A DNA stretch of 64,000 nt from Nocardia xishanensis NBRC 101358 (GTDB lineage Bacteria; Actinomycetota; Actinomycetes; Mycobacteriales; Mycobacteriaceae): NCBI RefSeq assembly GCF_001613365.1, contig NZ_BDCF01000002.1, forward strand, positions 310,001-374,000, given 5' to 3'. The translations under genes and the position numbers were made by a program. The notes beneath the pieces were generated by a model that saw only the letters and a program-made list of their open reading frames with translations, had not been told where the DNA came from and searched no databases. Positions 17,983-26,793 of this stretch are shown here, piece after piece; the first letter of the stretch is position 1, and every line of letters begins with the position of its first letter.

Positions 17983-18469
17983 CGTGAAAGACACGGCAGT
18001 GACGGTATTTCCGGTCGCGGCCTGCACGGAAGTAGCTGTCGTGCCGCGCAACGCCACGATCGGGCCACTCCGGCCGGGAGTGGCACTCAGCCGTTCCCTC
18101 GCGACGGATGGCGACGAACCGGTGGCGGCGCCGGTCTGGACGATCGGCCGTCCGCGACCACCGCCGACCGACGTCCGTGCCCGCCGGGCCACGGCCGAAT
18201 CCGGCGAAAGCATCGTCGCCGCCGCGAAGGCCGTCGCCGCGCTGTTCTCAGCGCGGCGATCGAACGCAGCGCTGACCGGTCCGTCCCGACCTTCCCGAAC
18301 CTGCGTGAGGCCGGGAACGCGCCGCGTGCCTGCTATAGAATTGCTGGACGAATTCGACGCTCGAGCCTGATCGAAGGCGACGTGCACCCGGTGTTCGAGG
18401 GTGCGGCAAAGTAGTGCGCCCGGCCGCGCGGCGGCCTCGGCGCCGAACTTCAACACGAGGCGGCGCTCC
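17983..18469. other. 487-base intergenic region
   Basis: Lies between the divergent HD gene and amine oxidase gene. Long open frames exist on both strands but have no recognisable domain and are Ala/Arg/Thr/Ser-rich, as shadow frames in high-GC DNA are. Should contain both promoters; no clear palindrome seen. Confidence 0.5.
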
Positions 18470-19855
18470 ATGACAGACGTCGACTATTGCGTAATCGGTG
18501 GGGGATTTGCCGGATTGACAGCCGCGCTGCGACTGAAACAGGCGGGCCGAGAGGTGGCGCTGCTGGAAGCTCGCGACCGGCTCGGCGGGCGCACGTTCAC
18601 CGAAGTGCGCGAGGACGGATCCTGGATCGATCGCGGCGGCGCCTGGATCGGGCCGGGGCAGGACCGGATCCGGGCGTTGATGACCGAGTTCGGGATATCG
18701 AGTTACCAGCAGTTCACCGAGGGCGAGGCCCTCCTGGTGGTCGATGGCAAACGGCATCGCTACGAGGGCACGATTCCGTGGACGATGAGCCCATGGGCGG
18801 CGCTGAACCTCGGCACGGTATTGCTCGAGCTGGGTCACATGTGCAAGGCGATTCCCCTCGAAAGGCCGTGGGCGGCGAAGCATGCCGACAAATGGGATCG
18901 GATGAGCCTGGCCCATTGGCTGGACAGCAATGTGCTCTCCAAGCCCGCGCGTGAACTGCTCGAGACCGCGATCGCCGGGCTGTACACCTCCGACGGTTCG
19001 GAGGTGTCGTTGCTGTTCGTGCTGTACCAGATGGCGTCGGGCGGCGGCCCCGGGTTCGTCTTGGGCGTCAAGGACGGCGCCCAGGATGCGCGACCGGTCG
19101 GTGGCATGGGCGCCATCTCCGGCGCCATGGCGGCACGGATGAGCGACGCGATCCACCTGTCCCAGCCGGTCCGGCGCATCGACCAGGACGACGACGGCGT
19201 GACGGTCCGCTCGGACGAGATGACGGTGCGCGCACGCCGGGCGATCGTGGCGGTTCCGCTCGCGATCGCGAGCCAGATCCGCTACGAACCGATGTTGCCG
19301 GTCGATCGCTCGTTCCTGCATCAGCGGATGCCGAGCGGGTCGATCCTCAAGATCGCCGCCGTGTACGACGAGCCGTTCTGGCGCGGCGACGGGCTGACGG
19401 GACAGTCGGCCGCGCCGGGCTCACCGGCGACCATCACCATCGACGCGTGCACGGACTCCGCGCGACCCGGAATCCTGTGCGTCATCACCGAGGGCCCCAT
19501 CGCGCGGCGAATCGGACGGCTCGATCCGGCCGACCGGAGAAGGGCGATCCTCGGCTCACTTGCCGAACGATTCGGCGACAAGGCGAGTTTCCCCGTCGAC
19601 TATGTCGAGCAGGACTGGAGTATCGAGCGCTACTCCGGTGGCGGAATGCTCAGCCACGCGCCGACCGGTGTGCTGACGCAGTTCGGTCCCGCCTTGCGCG
19701 CACCGTGCGGCCGCGTTCACTGGGCGGGCACCGAGAGCTCCGCCGTCATGTGTGGTTGGGTCGACGGAGCCGTTCGCTCGGGTGAGCGGGCGGCGAGCGA
19801 AGTACTGCAACAGGAGACGGTGACCGCGGCCGACGGACGAGCAACCGATCGCTGA
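18470..19855 (+). CDS. flavin monoamine oxidase-family protein
   Basis: 461 residues from ATG 18470. FAD-binding start VIGGGFAGLTAALRLKQAGR then LLEARDRLGGRT, as in amine oxidases; internal MGAISGAMAARM (substrate-domain glycines) and the C-terminal signature HWAGTESSAVMCGWVDGAV that contacts the flavin. Length is right for bacterial MAO/putrescine oxidase-like enzymes. It oxidises an amine to imine with release of H2O2; substrate unknown. Isolated single gene. Confidence 0.9.
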   Translation: MTDVDYCVIGGGFAGLTAALRLKQAGREVALLEARDRLGGRTFTEVREDGSWIDRGGAWIGPGQDRIRALMTEFGISSYQQFTEGEALLVVDGKRHRYEGTIPWTMSPWAALNLGTVLLELGHMCKAIPLERPWAAKHADKWDRMSLAHWLDSNVLSKPARELLETAIAGLYTSDGSEVSLLFVLYQMASGGGPGFVLGVKDGAQDARPVGGMGAISGAMAARMSDAIHLSQPVRRIDQDDDGVTVRSDEMTVRARRAIVAVPLAIASQIRYEPMLPVDRSFLHQRMPSGSILKIAAVYDEPFWRGDGLTGQSAAPGSPATITIDACTDSARPGILCVITEGPIARRIGRLDPADRRRAILGSLAERFGDKASFPVDYVEQDWSIERYSGGGMLSHAPTGVLTQFGPALRAPCGRVHWAGTESSAVMCGWVDGAVRSGERAASEVLQQETVTAADGRATDR

Positions 19856-19937
19856 AGCCTTTGCGCGACGGAACTGATTGCGAGACAAGGGGTTCCATTC
19901 GCGGTGCGCGCGGACCGCACGATTCGGCGTGGCGTCG

Positions 19938-20459
19938 TTACGGCACGACTTCGATGATGTCGCCCGGCTCCAGGTAGTAGAAGAACTCACGCGCACCGTC
20001 GGGCGTCATGCGGATACACCCGTGCGACTCCTCTTCGATCGGACCGATATGGGTGGCGATGTCGCCGTCGAAGAACACCGCGTACTTCATCCAGACGTGG
20101 TGCATGGTGCTCCAGTGGTCCTCACGCTTGAAGTCGACGTCGAAGACACCGGCGCGAGTCCGAAATCCTTCCCTGCCGTGCGAAATCGGGGTCGGACCGT
20201 AGGTGACCTTGCCGTTGTCCATCAGCCACGCCTCATTGGTCGACAGGCGCATACACCCCCGAGCCTTGGGTGCGGTGCACGGTGCCACCACCGGTGCGGG
20301 CGGTGGGGGCGCGATCAGCGGTGGCACGCCCGGAATGTCCGGTCCACCGGGCCACAGCGGTTCACCCTGCGCCGGCGCCGCGACGGCGAATCCGATCGCC
20401 GCCGTCCCGATCAGCAACGCGAGCCTGGCCACCGGACGCCGTAGTCTCTCGCACTTCAT
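19938..20459 (-). CDS. L,D-transpeptidase (YkuD domain), secreted
   Basis: 173 residues. N-terminal signal sequence (basic start, hydrophobic segment about 10-30 ending in APAQGEP), Pro-rich linker (about 36-58), then a YkuD catalytic domain with active site SHGCIRM (H146, C148, R150) preceded by the usual conserved His and Gly. Short compared with mycobacterial LdtMt2: there is no Ig-like domain. Such enzymes make 3-3 peptide cross-links or anchor proteins to peptidoglycan in the cell wall. Located downstream of and convergent to the amine oxidase. Confidence 0.88.
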   Translation of the reverse strand: MKCERLRRPVARLALLIGTAAIGFAVAAPAQGEPLWPGGPDIPGVPPLIAPPPPAPVVAPCTAPKARGCMRLSTNEAWLMDNGKVTYGPTPISHGREGFRTRAGVFDVDFKREDHWSTMHHVWMKYAVFFDGDIATHIGPIEEESHGCIRMTPDGAREFFYYLEPGDIIEVVP

Positions 20460-20776
20460 GATCAGACCTGCCTTTCCCTCACCCCATCGGGGGGACGTGC
20501 CGACCGCGGGGCGAGGGATCGCATGGGCGACACGAGAGTCCGAGCTGACCTAGAAGTGTTTTCGATCATTGTGAAGCGGCTCTCGACCCCCGCGGGACGA
20601 TTCGGCCGCGACCGGTAGGCAACCGAGTCGATCTCGATAGCGTGGCGTGATTGCCATTTTCGGATTGTTGTGATCCGCCCTCACCTCGAATACTGCGCAT
20701 GCCGCAGCTCGCCAACTCGTATCCCACCGGGTGAAAAGAACTGGAACCGGCGAAACGCACGCACCACGATGGTCGG
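20460..20776. other. intergenic region, no feature seen
   Basis: 317 bases between the L,D-transpeptidase start and the truncated kinase. It presumably holds the transpeptidase promoter; no operator or hairpin stands out. Confidence 0.45.
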
Positions 20777-21240
20777 ATGGACGGCAACGACAACAGCGCG
20801 AACCGGATTCTCTGGAGCGAGCTTCCCGGCGTCGTGCGCGCCGAGGTCGAGGACCGTCTGGGCGCGCGAGTGCGCGCGGCTACCACGCAACCAGGTGGAT
20901 TCAGCCACGGCTTGGCCGCGCGACTCGAAATAGGCGACCGTCGAGGGGTTTTCGCGAAGGCGATCCCCACCGACGACGGCCTCGCCGCGATGTATCGGAC
21001 CGAGCTGGAAACCGCCGCCCGGCTGCCGCCGACAGTGCCAACACCCGCGCTGCGATTCGGCCTCGATACCCACGGCTGGCTGGTCGCGGTCTTCGACTAC
21101 GTTCCCGGTCGGCACCCCCGGATCGATCGACCGGACGAGCTGTCGGCGATCCTGGCCACCGTCGAGCAGCTTGCGATCACGCTGACCCCCGGTCCGCTGC
21201 CCGATCTGCCGACAATCGCCCAGGACTACGGGCGGCCGAC
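20777..21240 (+). pseudogene. truncated aminoglycoside phosphotransferase-like protein (N-lobe only)
   Basis: About 155 residues of kinase N-lobe: ATTQPGGFSHGLAARLEIGD (nucleotide loop) and a following VFAKAI with the ATP-binding Lys, then a hinge-like VAVFDYVPGRHP. Past position 21240 the frame becomes compositionally odd and no HGDxxxxN or DxD catalytic motifs follow before the stop at 21538. The catalytic C-lobe is missing, so it cannot be an active kinase. It is convergent to the AraC gene, and the deletion junction lies just before it. Confidence 0.6.
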
Positions 21241-21433
21241 GACTCGGTTGGTGATACAGCCCCAGGCTCCACCTAGAACCTCCTGCACCATAGGGGAATT
21301 CGGGGATTCTCTCGGTATCGACCTTCGGCTCGCGGGCCGCGATTCGCGCGGACGCGGCCGCGATCCGGCCGCGAGCCATGCGGAGTACCGCGCCACCACT
21401 GGCGGCGCGGAAACCTGCGCGAGCGACCGACCA

Positions 21434-22462
21434 CTATCTGACCGCGACGGTCGATCCACCGGCCCCCGCTGCCGCGCGCCATTGTGTGGGGCTGCATCCG
21501 TAGCGTTTCCGGAACCAGCGGGAGAAGTTGCCGGGTGAGGAGAAGGCGAGTAGTTCGGCGATCTCGGTCTGGGTGTGCCTGCGACTGGCGACCATGTGCT
21601 GGGCGAGTTCGGCGCGGGTGGCGTCCAGCAGGGAGCTGAAGGTCTCGCCTTCGGCGGCGAGATGGCGATGGATGGTGCGGCGGTCGACGCCGAGACTGCG
21701 GGCGATCTGCTCGGCCGAGCAGCGGCCCGTCGGCAGTAGCAGTTCGATGAGTTCACGAACCCGATCCACCATCGTCGTGGTCTGCGCACTCGGGGCCGAG
21801 TCGAACCGCTGCTGGGCGTAGACCCGGAGCTGAGGGTCCGACATCGCGTTCGGCGCGTCGAGATCGGTTGTGTAGGCGAGGATTCCGTGGAAATCCTGGT
21901 CGAAGGTGACATGCGGGCCGAACAGCCGGCGGTGGGTGCCGGTGTCGCGCGGCGCGGCGTGGGCGAAGCGGACTTCCAACGGTTGCCAATCGGTTCCGAG
22001 GAACCCGCGCAGAAGTCCGTGCAGCACGCCGATCGCCAGTTCGGTCGATTGCCGGGCTTCACCCGGCCCACCGAGATCCAGAACCAAGCGAATGGTGGCG
22101 ATGCCGTCGCGCTCGGTGACGCGCGTGTGGACGGCCTCGTTGTACATGTGCTCGTGCCGGGACATGATCCGCAGGGCGCTGCGCGCGTCGGGTTCGTCCC
22201 GGATGACCAGGCTCAGCGGCCCGAGGTTGGCGAAGCGGCGACGCTCGGCCAAGCGCAGCCCGAAGTCCTCGCACCCCGACGCGCGGGCGGAGCGTTCCAG
22301 CAGATCGGCGATGGCGGCGGCCGGAACCCAGCGGTCCTGCATGCTGACGCCGGCCGGATCGAGACCGGCCTCCCTGATCAGTTCGACCGGGTCGATGCCG
22401 AGCGACCGGCCGAGCTCGACGTAGCTGTGCAGCGCGGCGTAGCGAGCCAGCGGTTTCACCAC
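21434..22462 (-). CDS. AraC-family transcriptional regulator
   Basis: 342 residues. An N-terminal ligand domain of the arabinose-binding AraC type (about 15-200, opening with RYAALHSYVELGRSLGID) and a C-terminal double HTH (about 245-335) with the signature SSPGNFSRWFRKRYGCSPTQ and an earlier AEQIARSLGVDRRTIHRHLA. It is divergent from the quinone oxidoreductase and TauD genes; the 159-base gap makes it a plausible activator or repressor of them. Ligand unknown. Start ATG 22462 is followed by typical family sequence. Confidence 0.9.
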   Translation of the reverse strand: MVKPLARYAALHSYVELGRSLGIDPVELIREAGLDPAGVSMQDRWVPAAAIADLLERSARASGCEDFGLRLAERRRFANLGPLSLVIRDEPDARSALRIMSRHEHMYNEAVHTRVTERDGIATIRLVLDLGGPGEARQSTELAIGVLHGLLRGFLGTDWQPLEVRFAHAAPRDTGTHRRLFGPHVTFDQDFHGILAYTTDLDAPNAMSDPQLRVYAQQRFDSAPSAQTTTMVDRVRELIELLLPTGRCSAEQIARSLGVDRRTIHRHLAAEGETFSSLLDATRAELAQHMVASRRHTQTEIAELLAFSSPGNFSRWFRKRYGCSPTQWRAAAGAGGSTVAVR

Positions 22463-22621
22463 GACCTCCTGTTTGTCCCGAAATGAATATGAACCCGCCC
22501 CCTCAGGATAAGCAATTCGCCCCCGATCGCCCTACTGTGAATTGCGTACCCCGACGGTGACCAGCGGGAAGAGAGAACCCGCCGCGCTGTTCGCGGAGCG
22601 GCATCGAGGAGGAGATCCACT

Positions 22622-23596
22622 GTGGCACAAGCTGTTCGCTTCTACGAGACCGGCGGTCCCGAGGTGTTGCGCTGGGAAGACGTCGAGGTGGGCGAGCCAG
22701 GGCCCGGCGAAGTGCGCATCCGGCACGAAGCGGTCGGGCTGAATTTCGCCGACACCTACTTCCGCACCGGGCTGTACCCGTCGCCGCTGCCCGCGGGCAT
22801 GGGCGTCGAGGCCGCCGGAGTGATCGAAGCCGTCGGCCCCGGCGTGCGCGATTTCCGGCCCGGCGACCGCGCCACCTACACCGGCAGCCCGCTGGGCGCA
22901 TACAGCACCGAGCGGGTGATGCCCGCCGAGCATCTGATCGGTTTGCCGGACGGCATCGGCTTCGATGTCGCCGCGTCGATGACGATGCGTGGCCTGACGA
23001 CGGCCTATCTGCTGCGCCGCATCCACCCCCTGCGCGCCGGGGACACCGTGTTGCTGCACGCCGCAGCGGGCGGGGTGGGTCTGATCTTCACGCAGTGGGC
23101 GAAACTGTTGGGGCTCACCGTGATCGGGACGGTGTCCAGCGAGCGGAAAGCCGAGATCGCCCGCGCGTACGGCTGCGATCACGTGCTGATCCACACCCGC
23201 GAGGACGTCCCGGCCAGAGTCCGCGAGATCACCGACGGCGCGGGTGTACCGGTCGTCTACGACAGCATCGGCAAGGACACCTTCGCGTCGTCGCTGGATT
23301 CGCTGGCGCGACGCGGGCTGCTGGTGTGCTTCGGCACCGCCTCCGGTCCGGTGCCGCCCATCGATGCCATGCAGCTGGCGGTCAAGGGCTCGCTGTTCGT
23401 CACCCGCCCCGCCCTCGCGGATTACATCGCCGACCCCGCCGAACGCGCCGAACTGGCCGACGAGCTGTTCTCCCACGTCGCGGCGGGCCGGATCCGCATC
23501 GAAGTCAATCAACGCTACGAGCTTCCCGACGCCGCACACGCACACCGTGACCTGGAATCCGGCCGCAGCATCGGCTCCTCGGTCTTCACCCTCTGA
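22622..23596 (+). CDS. quinone oxidoreductase (MDR family)
   Basis: 324 residues from GTG 22622 with GGAGGAGAT upstream. N-terminal GroES-like fold (EVGEPGPGEVRIRHEAVGLN) and a Rossmann domain with HAAAGGVGLIFTQWAKLLG, the zeta-crystallin/QOR cofactor motif. There are no zinc-binding cysteines, as expected in QOR. It uses NADPH to reduce quinones or enone-type aldehydes. Followed 32 bases later by a TauD dioxygenase, likely the same transcript, and probably controlled by the divergent AraC protein. Confidence 0.92.
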   Translation: MAQAVRFYETGGPEVLRWEDVEVGEPGPGEVRIRHEAVGLNFADTYFRTGLYPSPLPAGMGVEAAGVIEAVGPGVRDFRPGDRATYTGSPLGAYSTERVMPAEHLIGLPDGIGFDVAASMTMRGLTTAYLLRRIHPLRAGDTVLLHAAAGGVGLIFTQWAKLLGLTVIGTVSSERKAEIARAYGCDHVLIHTREDVPARVREITDGAGVPVVYDSIGKDTFASSLDSLARRGLLVCFGTASGPVPPIDAMQLAVKGSLFVTRPALADYIADPAERAELADELFSHVAAGRIRIEVNQRYELPDAAHAHRDLESGRSIGSSVFTL

Positions 23597-23628
23597 CCCC
23601 ACGACTCGACCACAAGGCGGACCTTCTC

Positions 23629-24522
23629 ATGACAAGCATTGCCCCCCATCGAGATTCGACGCTCGCCCGGTCGATCCGGGTGCAGCCCATGACCTGCACG
23701 ATCGGCGCCGAACTCTTCGACGTCGACCTCGGACAGGTCGCTCGCGACGACGTCCTGTTCGCCGAGCTGCGCGCACTGCTGCTCGAGTACAAGGTGTTGT
23801 TCGTCCGCGATCAAGACATCAGCCGCGCCGAGCACGTCGCTCTCGCAGAACGTTTCGGCCCCCTGGAGGACCACCCCGTGGCGGGCAGCGATCCCGACCA
23901 TCCCGGCTTGGTGCGTATCTACAAGGATCTCGACAGCCCGCCCGAGCACTTCGAGAACGCCTACCACTGCGATGCGACCTGGCGGCAGAACCCGCCCATG
24001 GGCTGCGTCCTGCGCTGCGTGGAGACACCTCCGGTCGGCGGGGACACCATCTGGGTGAACATGGCCGAGGCCTACCGGCGGCTGCCCGACGGGATCAAAG
24101 AGCGTATCGGCGGCCTGCGGGCGCGGCACAGCATCGAAGCCAGTTTCGGCGCGGCCATGCCGATAGACGAGCGTCACGACCTCGCCCGGAGGTTCCCCGA
24201 CGCCGAACACCCCGTCGTCCGCACGCACCCCGAGACCGGCGAGCAGATCCTGTTCGTGAACTCCTTCACCACGCACCTGGTCAACTACCACACCCCCGAG
24301 AACGTGCGCTTCGGCGCCGACTACGCCCCGGGAGCCGCGGAGTTGCTGCACTACCTGATGCGGCAGGCGAGCATTCCGGAATACCAGGTGCGCTGGCGGT
24401 GGACGAAGAACAGCTTCGCGATCTGGGACAACCGGTCCACCCAGCACTACGCGGTCCAGGACTACTGGCCCGCGGTCCGGAAGATGGAGCGCGCCGGGAT
24501 CATCGGCGACGCGACCTTCTGA
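23629..24522 (+). CDS. TauD/TfdA-family Fe(II)/2-oxoglutarate dioxygenase
   Basis: 297 residues. Facial-triad ligands are visible as HCD (H113, D115) and a distal His (about 273, TQHYAVQDY), with the 2OG-binding Arg shortly after (RKMER). PPMGCVLRCVETPPVGGDT and WDNRSTQH are characteristic of taurine/alpha-ketoglutarate dioxygenases. It hydroxylates a substrate such as a sulfonate, aryloxyalkanoate or alkyl sulfate with decarboxylation of 2OG; the exact one is not readable. Likely co-transcribed with the preceding quinone oxidoreductase. Cytoplasmic. Confidence 0.92.
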   Translation: MTSIAPHRDSTLARSIRVQPMTCTIGAELFDVDLGQVARDDVLFAELRALLLEYKVLFVRDQDISRAEHVALAERFGPLEDHPVAGSDPDHPGLVRIYKDLDSPPEHFENAYHCDATWRQNPPMGCVLRCVETPPVGGDTIWVNMAEAYRRLPDGIKERIGGLRARHSIEASFGAAMPIDERHDLARRFPDAEHPVVRTHPETGEQILFVNSFTTHLVNYHTPENVRFGADYAPGAAELLHYLMRQASIPEYQVRWRWTKNSFAIWDNRSTQHYAVQDYWPAVRKMERAGIIGDATF

Positions 24523-24705
24523 GAACCCCTTCGTCTCATCGGCCGCCGCCACCCGGCTCCGGACGCGAGTCGCGACGCCCTGTGACGCACCGCACTCCGG
24601 CCCGCGCGACTTCCTCCTACCGTCAGGGGGGTCAGGCGAAGGAAAGTACGCTACCGGGGAGTAGTCGATGACCCCGTTAGCGATGACGGATTCGAGTTTG
24701 GAGAG

Positions 24706-25560
24706 ATGACAGTGGAGCTGGTCGGAGTGATCGGTGGCGGCACCATGGGCGCCGGTATCGCGGAAGTATGCGCCAAGGCCGGGAGCTCGGTGCTCGTGCT
24801 CGAGACCAAGCAGGAGTTCGCCGATGCCGCGCAGCAGCGCATCGCCGCGTCCATCTCTCGCGGCGTCGCCAGGGGCAAGATCACCCAGGAGGAGGCGGAC
24901 GCGGCGATCGCCCGCGTGCGCGTCACCCTCGACATCGACGAGTTCGCGGACCGCGACCTGGTCATCGAGGCCGCCCCGGAGATCGAGTCGCTGAAGTACG
25001 AGATCTTCGGCAAGCTCGACAAGATCGTCAAGCCCTCCGGCATCCTGGCCACCAACACGTCCTCGATCCCGGTGATCAAGGTCGCGGGCGCCACCCAGCG
25101 TCCCGAGCGGGTCGTCGGCGTGCACTTCTTCAACCCGGTTCCCGTGATGCCACTGGTCGAGATCATCTCGACCCTGGTGACCGCGCCCGAGACCGCCGCC
25201 GCCGTCACCGACTACGCGAAGAACACCCTCGGCAAGACCACCGTGCAGGCGGGCGACCGGTCCGGCTTCATCGTCAACGCGCTGCTCATCCCCTACCTGT
25301 GCCAGGCGGTGCGGATGCTGGAGTCGGGCTACGCCACCGCAGAGGACATCGACGCGGCCATGAAGGGCGGCTGCGGCTACCCCATGGGCCCGCTGACCCT
25401 GCTCGACACCGTCGGCCTCGACATCGCCCTCGCCGCCGCGGAGTCGCTGTACGCGGAGTTCGCCGAGCCGCACTACGCTCCGCCCGCGCTGCTGCGCCGG
25501 ATGGTCGACGCGGGCCGCCTGGGCCGCAAGACCGGCCGCGGTTTCTACGACTACAACTGA
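24706..25560 (+). CDS. 3-hydroxybutyryl-CoA dehydrogenase
   Basis: 284 residues from ATG 24706. NAD-binding GVIGGGTMGAGIAE at residues 8-21, acidic residue after the second strand for NAD (LETK), catalytic HFFNPV (His) with a downstream Glu, and the signature GDRSGFIVNALLIPYLCQA. The C-terminal helical dimerisation domain is complete (FadB2/PaaH length). Oxidises (S)-3-hydroxyacyl-CoA to 3-ketoacyl-CoA. It may serve the beta-oxidation island to its right; a degenerate half of the island operator lies just upstream (about 24675-24696). A strong hairpin follows it. Confidence 0.95.
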   Translation: MTVELVGVIGGGTMGAGIAEVCAKAGSSVLVLETKQEFADAAQQRIAASISRGVARGKITQEEADAAIARVRVTLDIDEFADRDLVIEAAPEIESLKYEIFGKLDKIVKPSGILATNTSSIPVIKVAGATQRPERVVGVHFFNPVPVMPLVEIISTLVTAPETAAAVTDYAKNTLGKTTVQAGDRSGFIVNALLIPYLCQAVRMLESGYATAEDIDAAMKGGCGYPMGPLTLLDTVGLDIALAAAESLYAEFAEPHYAPPALLRRMVDAGRLGRKTGRGFYDYN

Positions 25561-25570
25561 CAGGTAGCCG

Positions 25571-25608
25571 CGCCCGGTGTCCTCGCGCCGAAACGAGGAC
25601 ACCGGGCG
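25571..25608 (+). terminator. strong terminator hairpin
   Basis: Perfect 15-bp inverted repeat CGCCCGGTGTCCTCG / CGAGGACACCGGGCG with an 8-base loop, 10 bases after the 3-hydroxybutyryl-CoA dehydrogenase stop. It isolates that gene from the regulon that follows. Confidence 0.85.
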
Positions 25609-25713
25609 GCATCACACGCGATCGGGCAGGACTGACACGCCGTGTCGGCCCTGCCCGTTTCGTTTTCAGGGGTGGCCACGCCCGGATTCCCGCGAGCGAT
25701 CTTTCCAATAAAC

Positions 25714-25735
25714 ATGAATCTGACGTCAACTTTGC
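25714..25735. promoter_or_regulatory. regulon operator site 1
   Basis: ATGAATCTGACGTCAACTTTGC, 119 bases before the class II aldolase start. One of ten copies of the 22-bp imperfect palindrome consensus TTGAATCyGACGTCAAaTTCAA; right arm partly degenerate. Proposed TetR-family operator (inferred from repetition and placement). Confidence 0.65.
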
Positions 25736-25853
25736 CTAAGCTGAACGCTGCGCGTCGCTGAGCCGCCACGCGGCCTCGCGCGCACATCCACGGCGCACCG
25801 GCACGCCATCGCACCGGTCGACGCCCGCCCGCGCGACTCCCAGGAGGGCCATC

Positions 25854-26651
25854 GTGAACGCCCCGCACATCGCAGCCATCGGTCCGCAGTCCGAAGACGC
25901 GGCCTTGCCGACGCCACCGACGTTCGATTCGATCGAGGCCGAACGTCAGTACCGCAAAGAACAACTCGCCGCGGGATTCCGCCTCTTCGGCCGGTTCGGT
26001 TTCGCCGAAGGGGTCGCGGGGCACATCACCGTACGCGATCCCGAGAACCCGGACCACTTCTGGGTCAATCCCTTCGGCATGAGCTTCAGCCACATCAAGG
26101 CCTCGGACCTGGTACTGGTCGATCACCGAGGCGCAGTGCTCCGCGGCGACCGGCCGGTCAACAGGGCGGCCTTCGTGATCCATTCGCACATCCATGCCGC
26201 CCGTCCCGATGTGATCGCGGCGGCACACTCCCATTCCGTACACGGCAAGGCGTTCTCCAGCCTCGGCATCCCGCTCGATCCGATCACCCAGGACGCGTGC
26301 GCGTTCTTCGAGGACCACGGCGTTTACAGCGACTACCGCGGCGTGGTCAACGAAGCAGAGGAGGGACGCAGGATCGCCGCCGCGCTCGGTTCCTACAAGG
26401 CCGTCATCCTGCAGAACCACGGCCTGCTCACGGTCGGGCACTCCGTCGCCGAGGCCGTCTGGTGGTTCATCACGATGGAACGCTCCTGCCAGGCCCAGCT
26501 CCTGGCGATGGCCGCCGGACGCCCCAAGCTGATCAATCGAGAGACCGCGCTGATCACCCGGGAACAGGTCGGCACCCACCGCGCGGGCTGGTTCCAAGCC
26601 CAGCCACTGTGGGATCAGATCACCGCTTCCGAACCCGACCTGTTCGTCTGA
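25854..26651 (+). CDS. class II aldolase/adducin-family protein
   Basis: 265 residues from GTG 25854 with AGGAGG upstream. The zinc-binding histidine cluster HSHIHAARPDVIAAAHSHSVHG and a distal His (QNHGLLTVG) match the class II aldolase/adducin fold; in actinobacteria this long form (about 250-270) is common near degradation genes. Reactions in the family are aldol cleavage, decarboxylation or epimerisation of sugar or keto acids; none is assigned. It is under operator site 1, so it belongs to the island regulon. Confidence 0.88.
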   Translation: MNAPHIAAIGPQSEDAALPTPPTFDSIEAERQYRKEQLAAGFRLFGRFGFAEGVAGHITVRDPENPDHFWVNPFGMSFSHIKASDLVLVDHRGAVLRGDRPVNRAAFVIHSHIHAARPDVIAAAHSHSVHGKAFSSLGIPLDPITQDACAFFEDHGVYSDYRGVVNEAEEGRRIAAALGSYKAVILQNHGLLTVGHSVAEAVWWFITMERSCQAQLLAMAAGRPKLINRETALITREQVGTHRAGWFQAQPLWDQITASEPDLFV

Positions 26652-26723
26652 GGCGTGGCGGGCATCGGCGCACGCCTACCGGCCATTCGAGGGCCGATGC
26701 CCCCTGATCGGCGACGCAGATAG

Positions 26724-26745
26724 TTGAATCCGACGTCAGAATTGA
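26724..26745. promoter_or_regulatory. regulon operator site 2
   Basis: TTGAATCCGACGTCAGAATTGA, left arm exact, right arm degenerate. It lies 48 bases before the chosen start of the alpha/beta hydrolase, where it would block the promoter. Confidence 0.65.
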
Positions 26746-26793
26746 ATACCGTCGGTGATCGAAACGGCATCCGAACACGAGGTGGACCACGGG

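Noticed and set aside
17983..18469. Long open frames on both strands upstream of the amine oxidase
   Set aside because: Composition is typical of shadow frames; no domain and no start context.
24675..24696. Eleventh operator copy before 3-hydroxybutyryl-CoA dehydrogenase
   Set aside because: Only one arm (GGATTCGAG) resembles the consensus; kept as a weak half-site in the gene note, not called.
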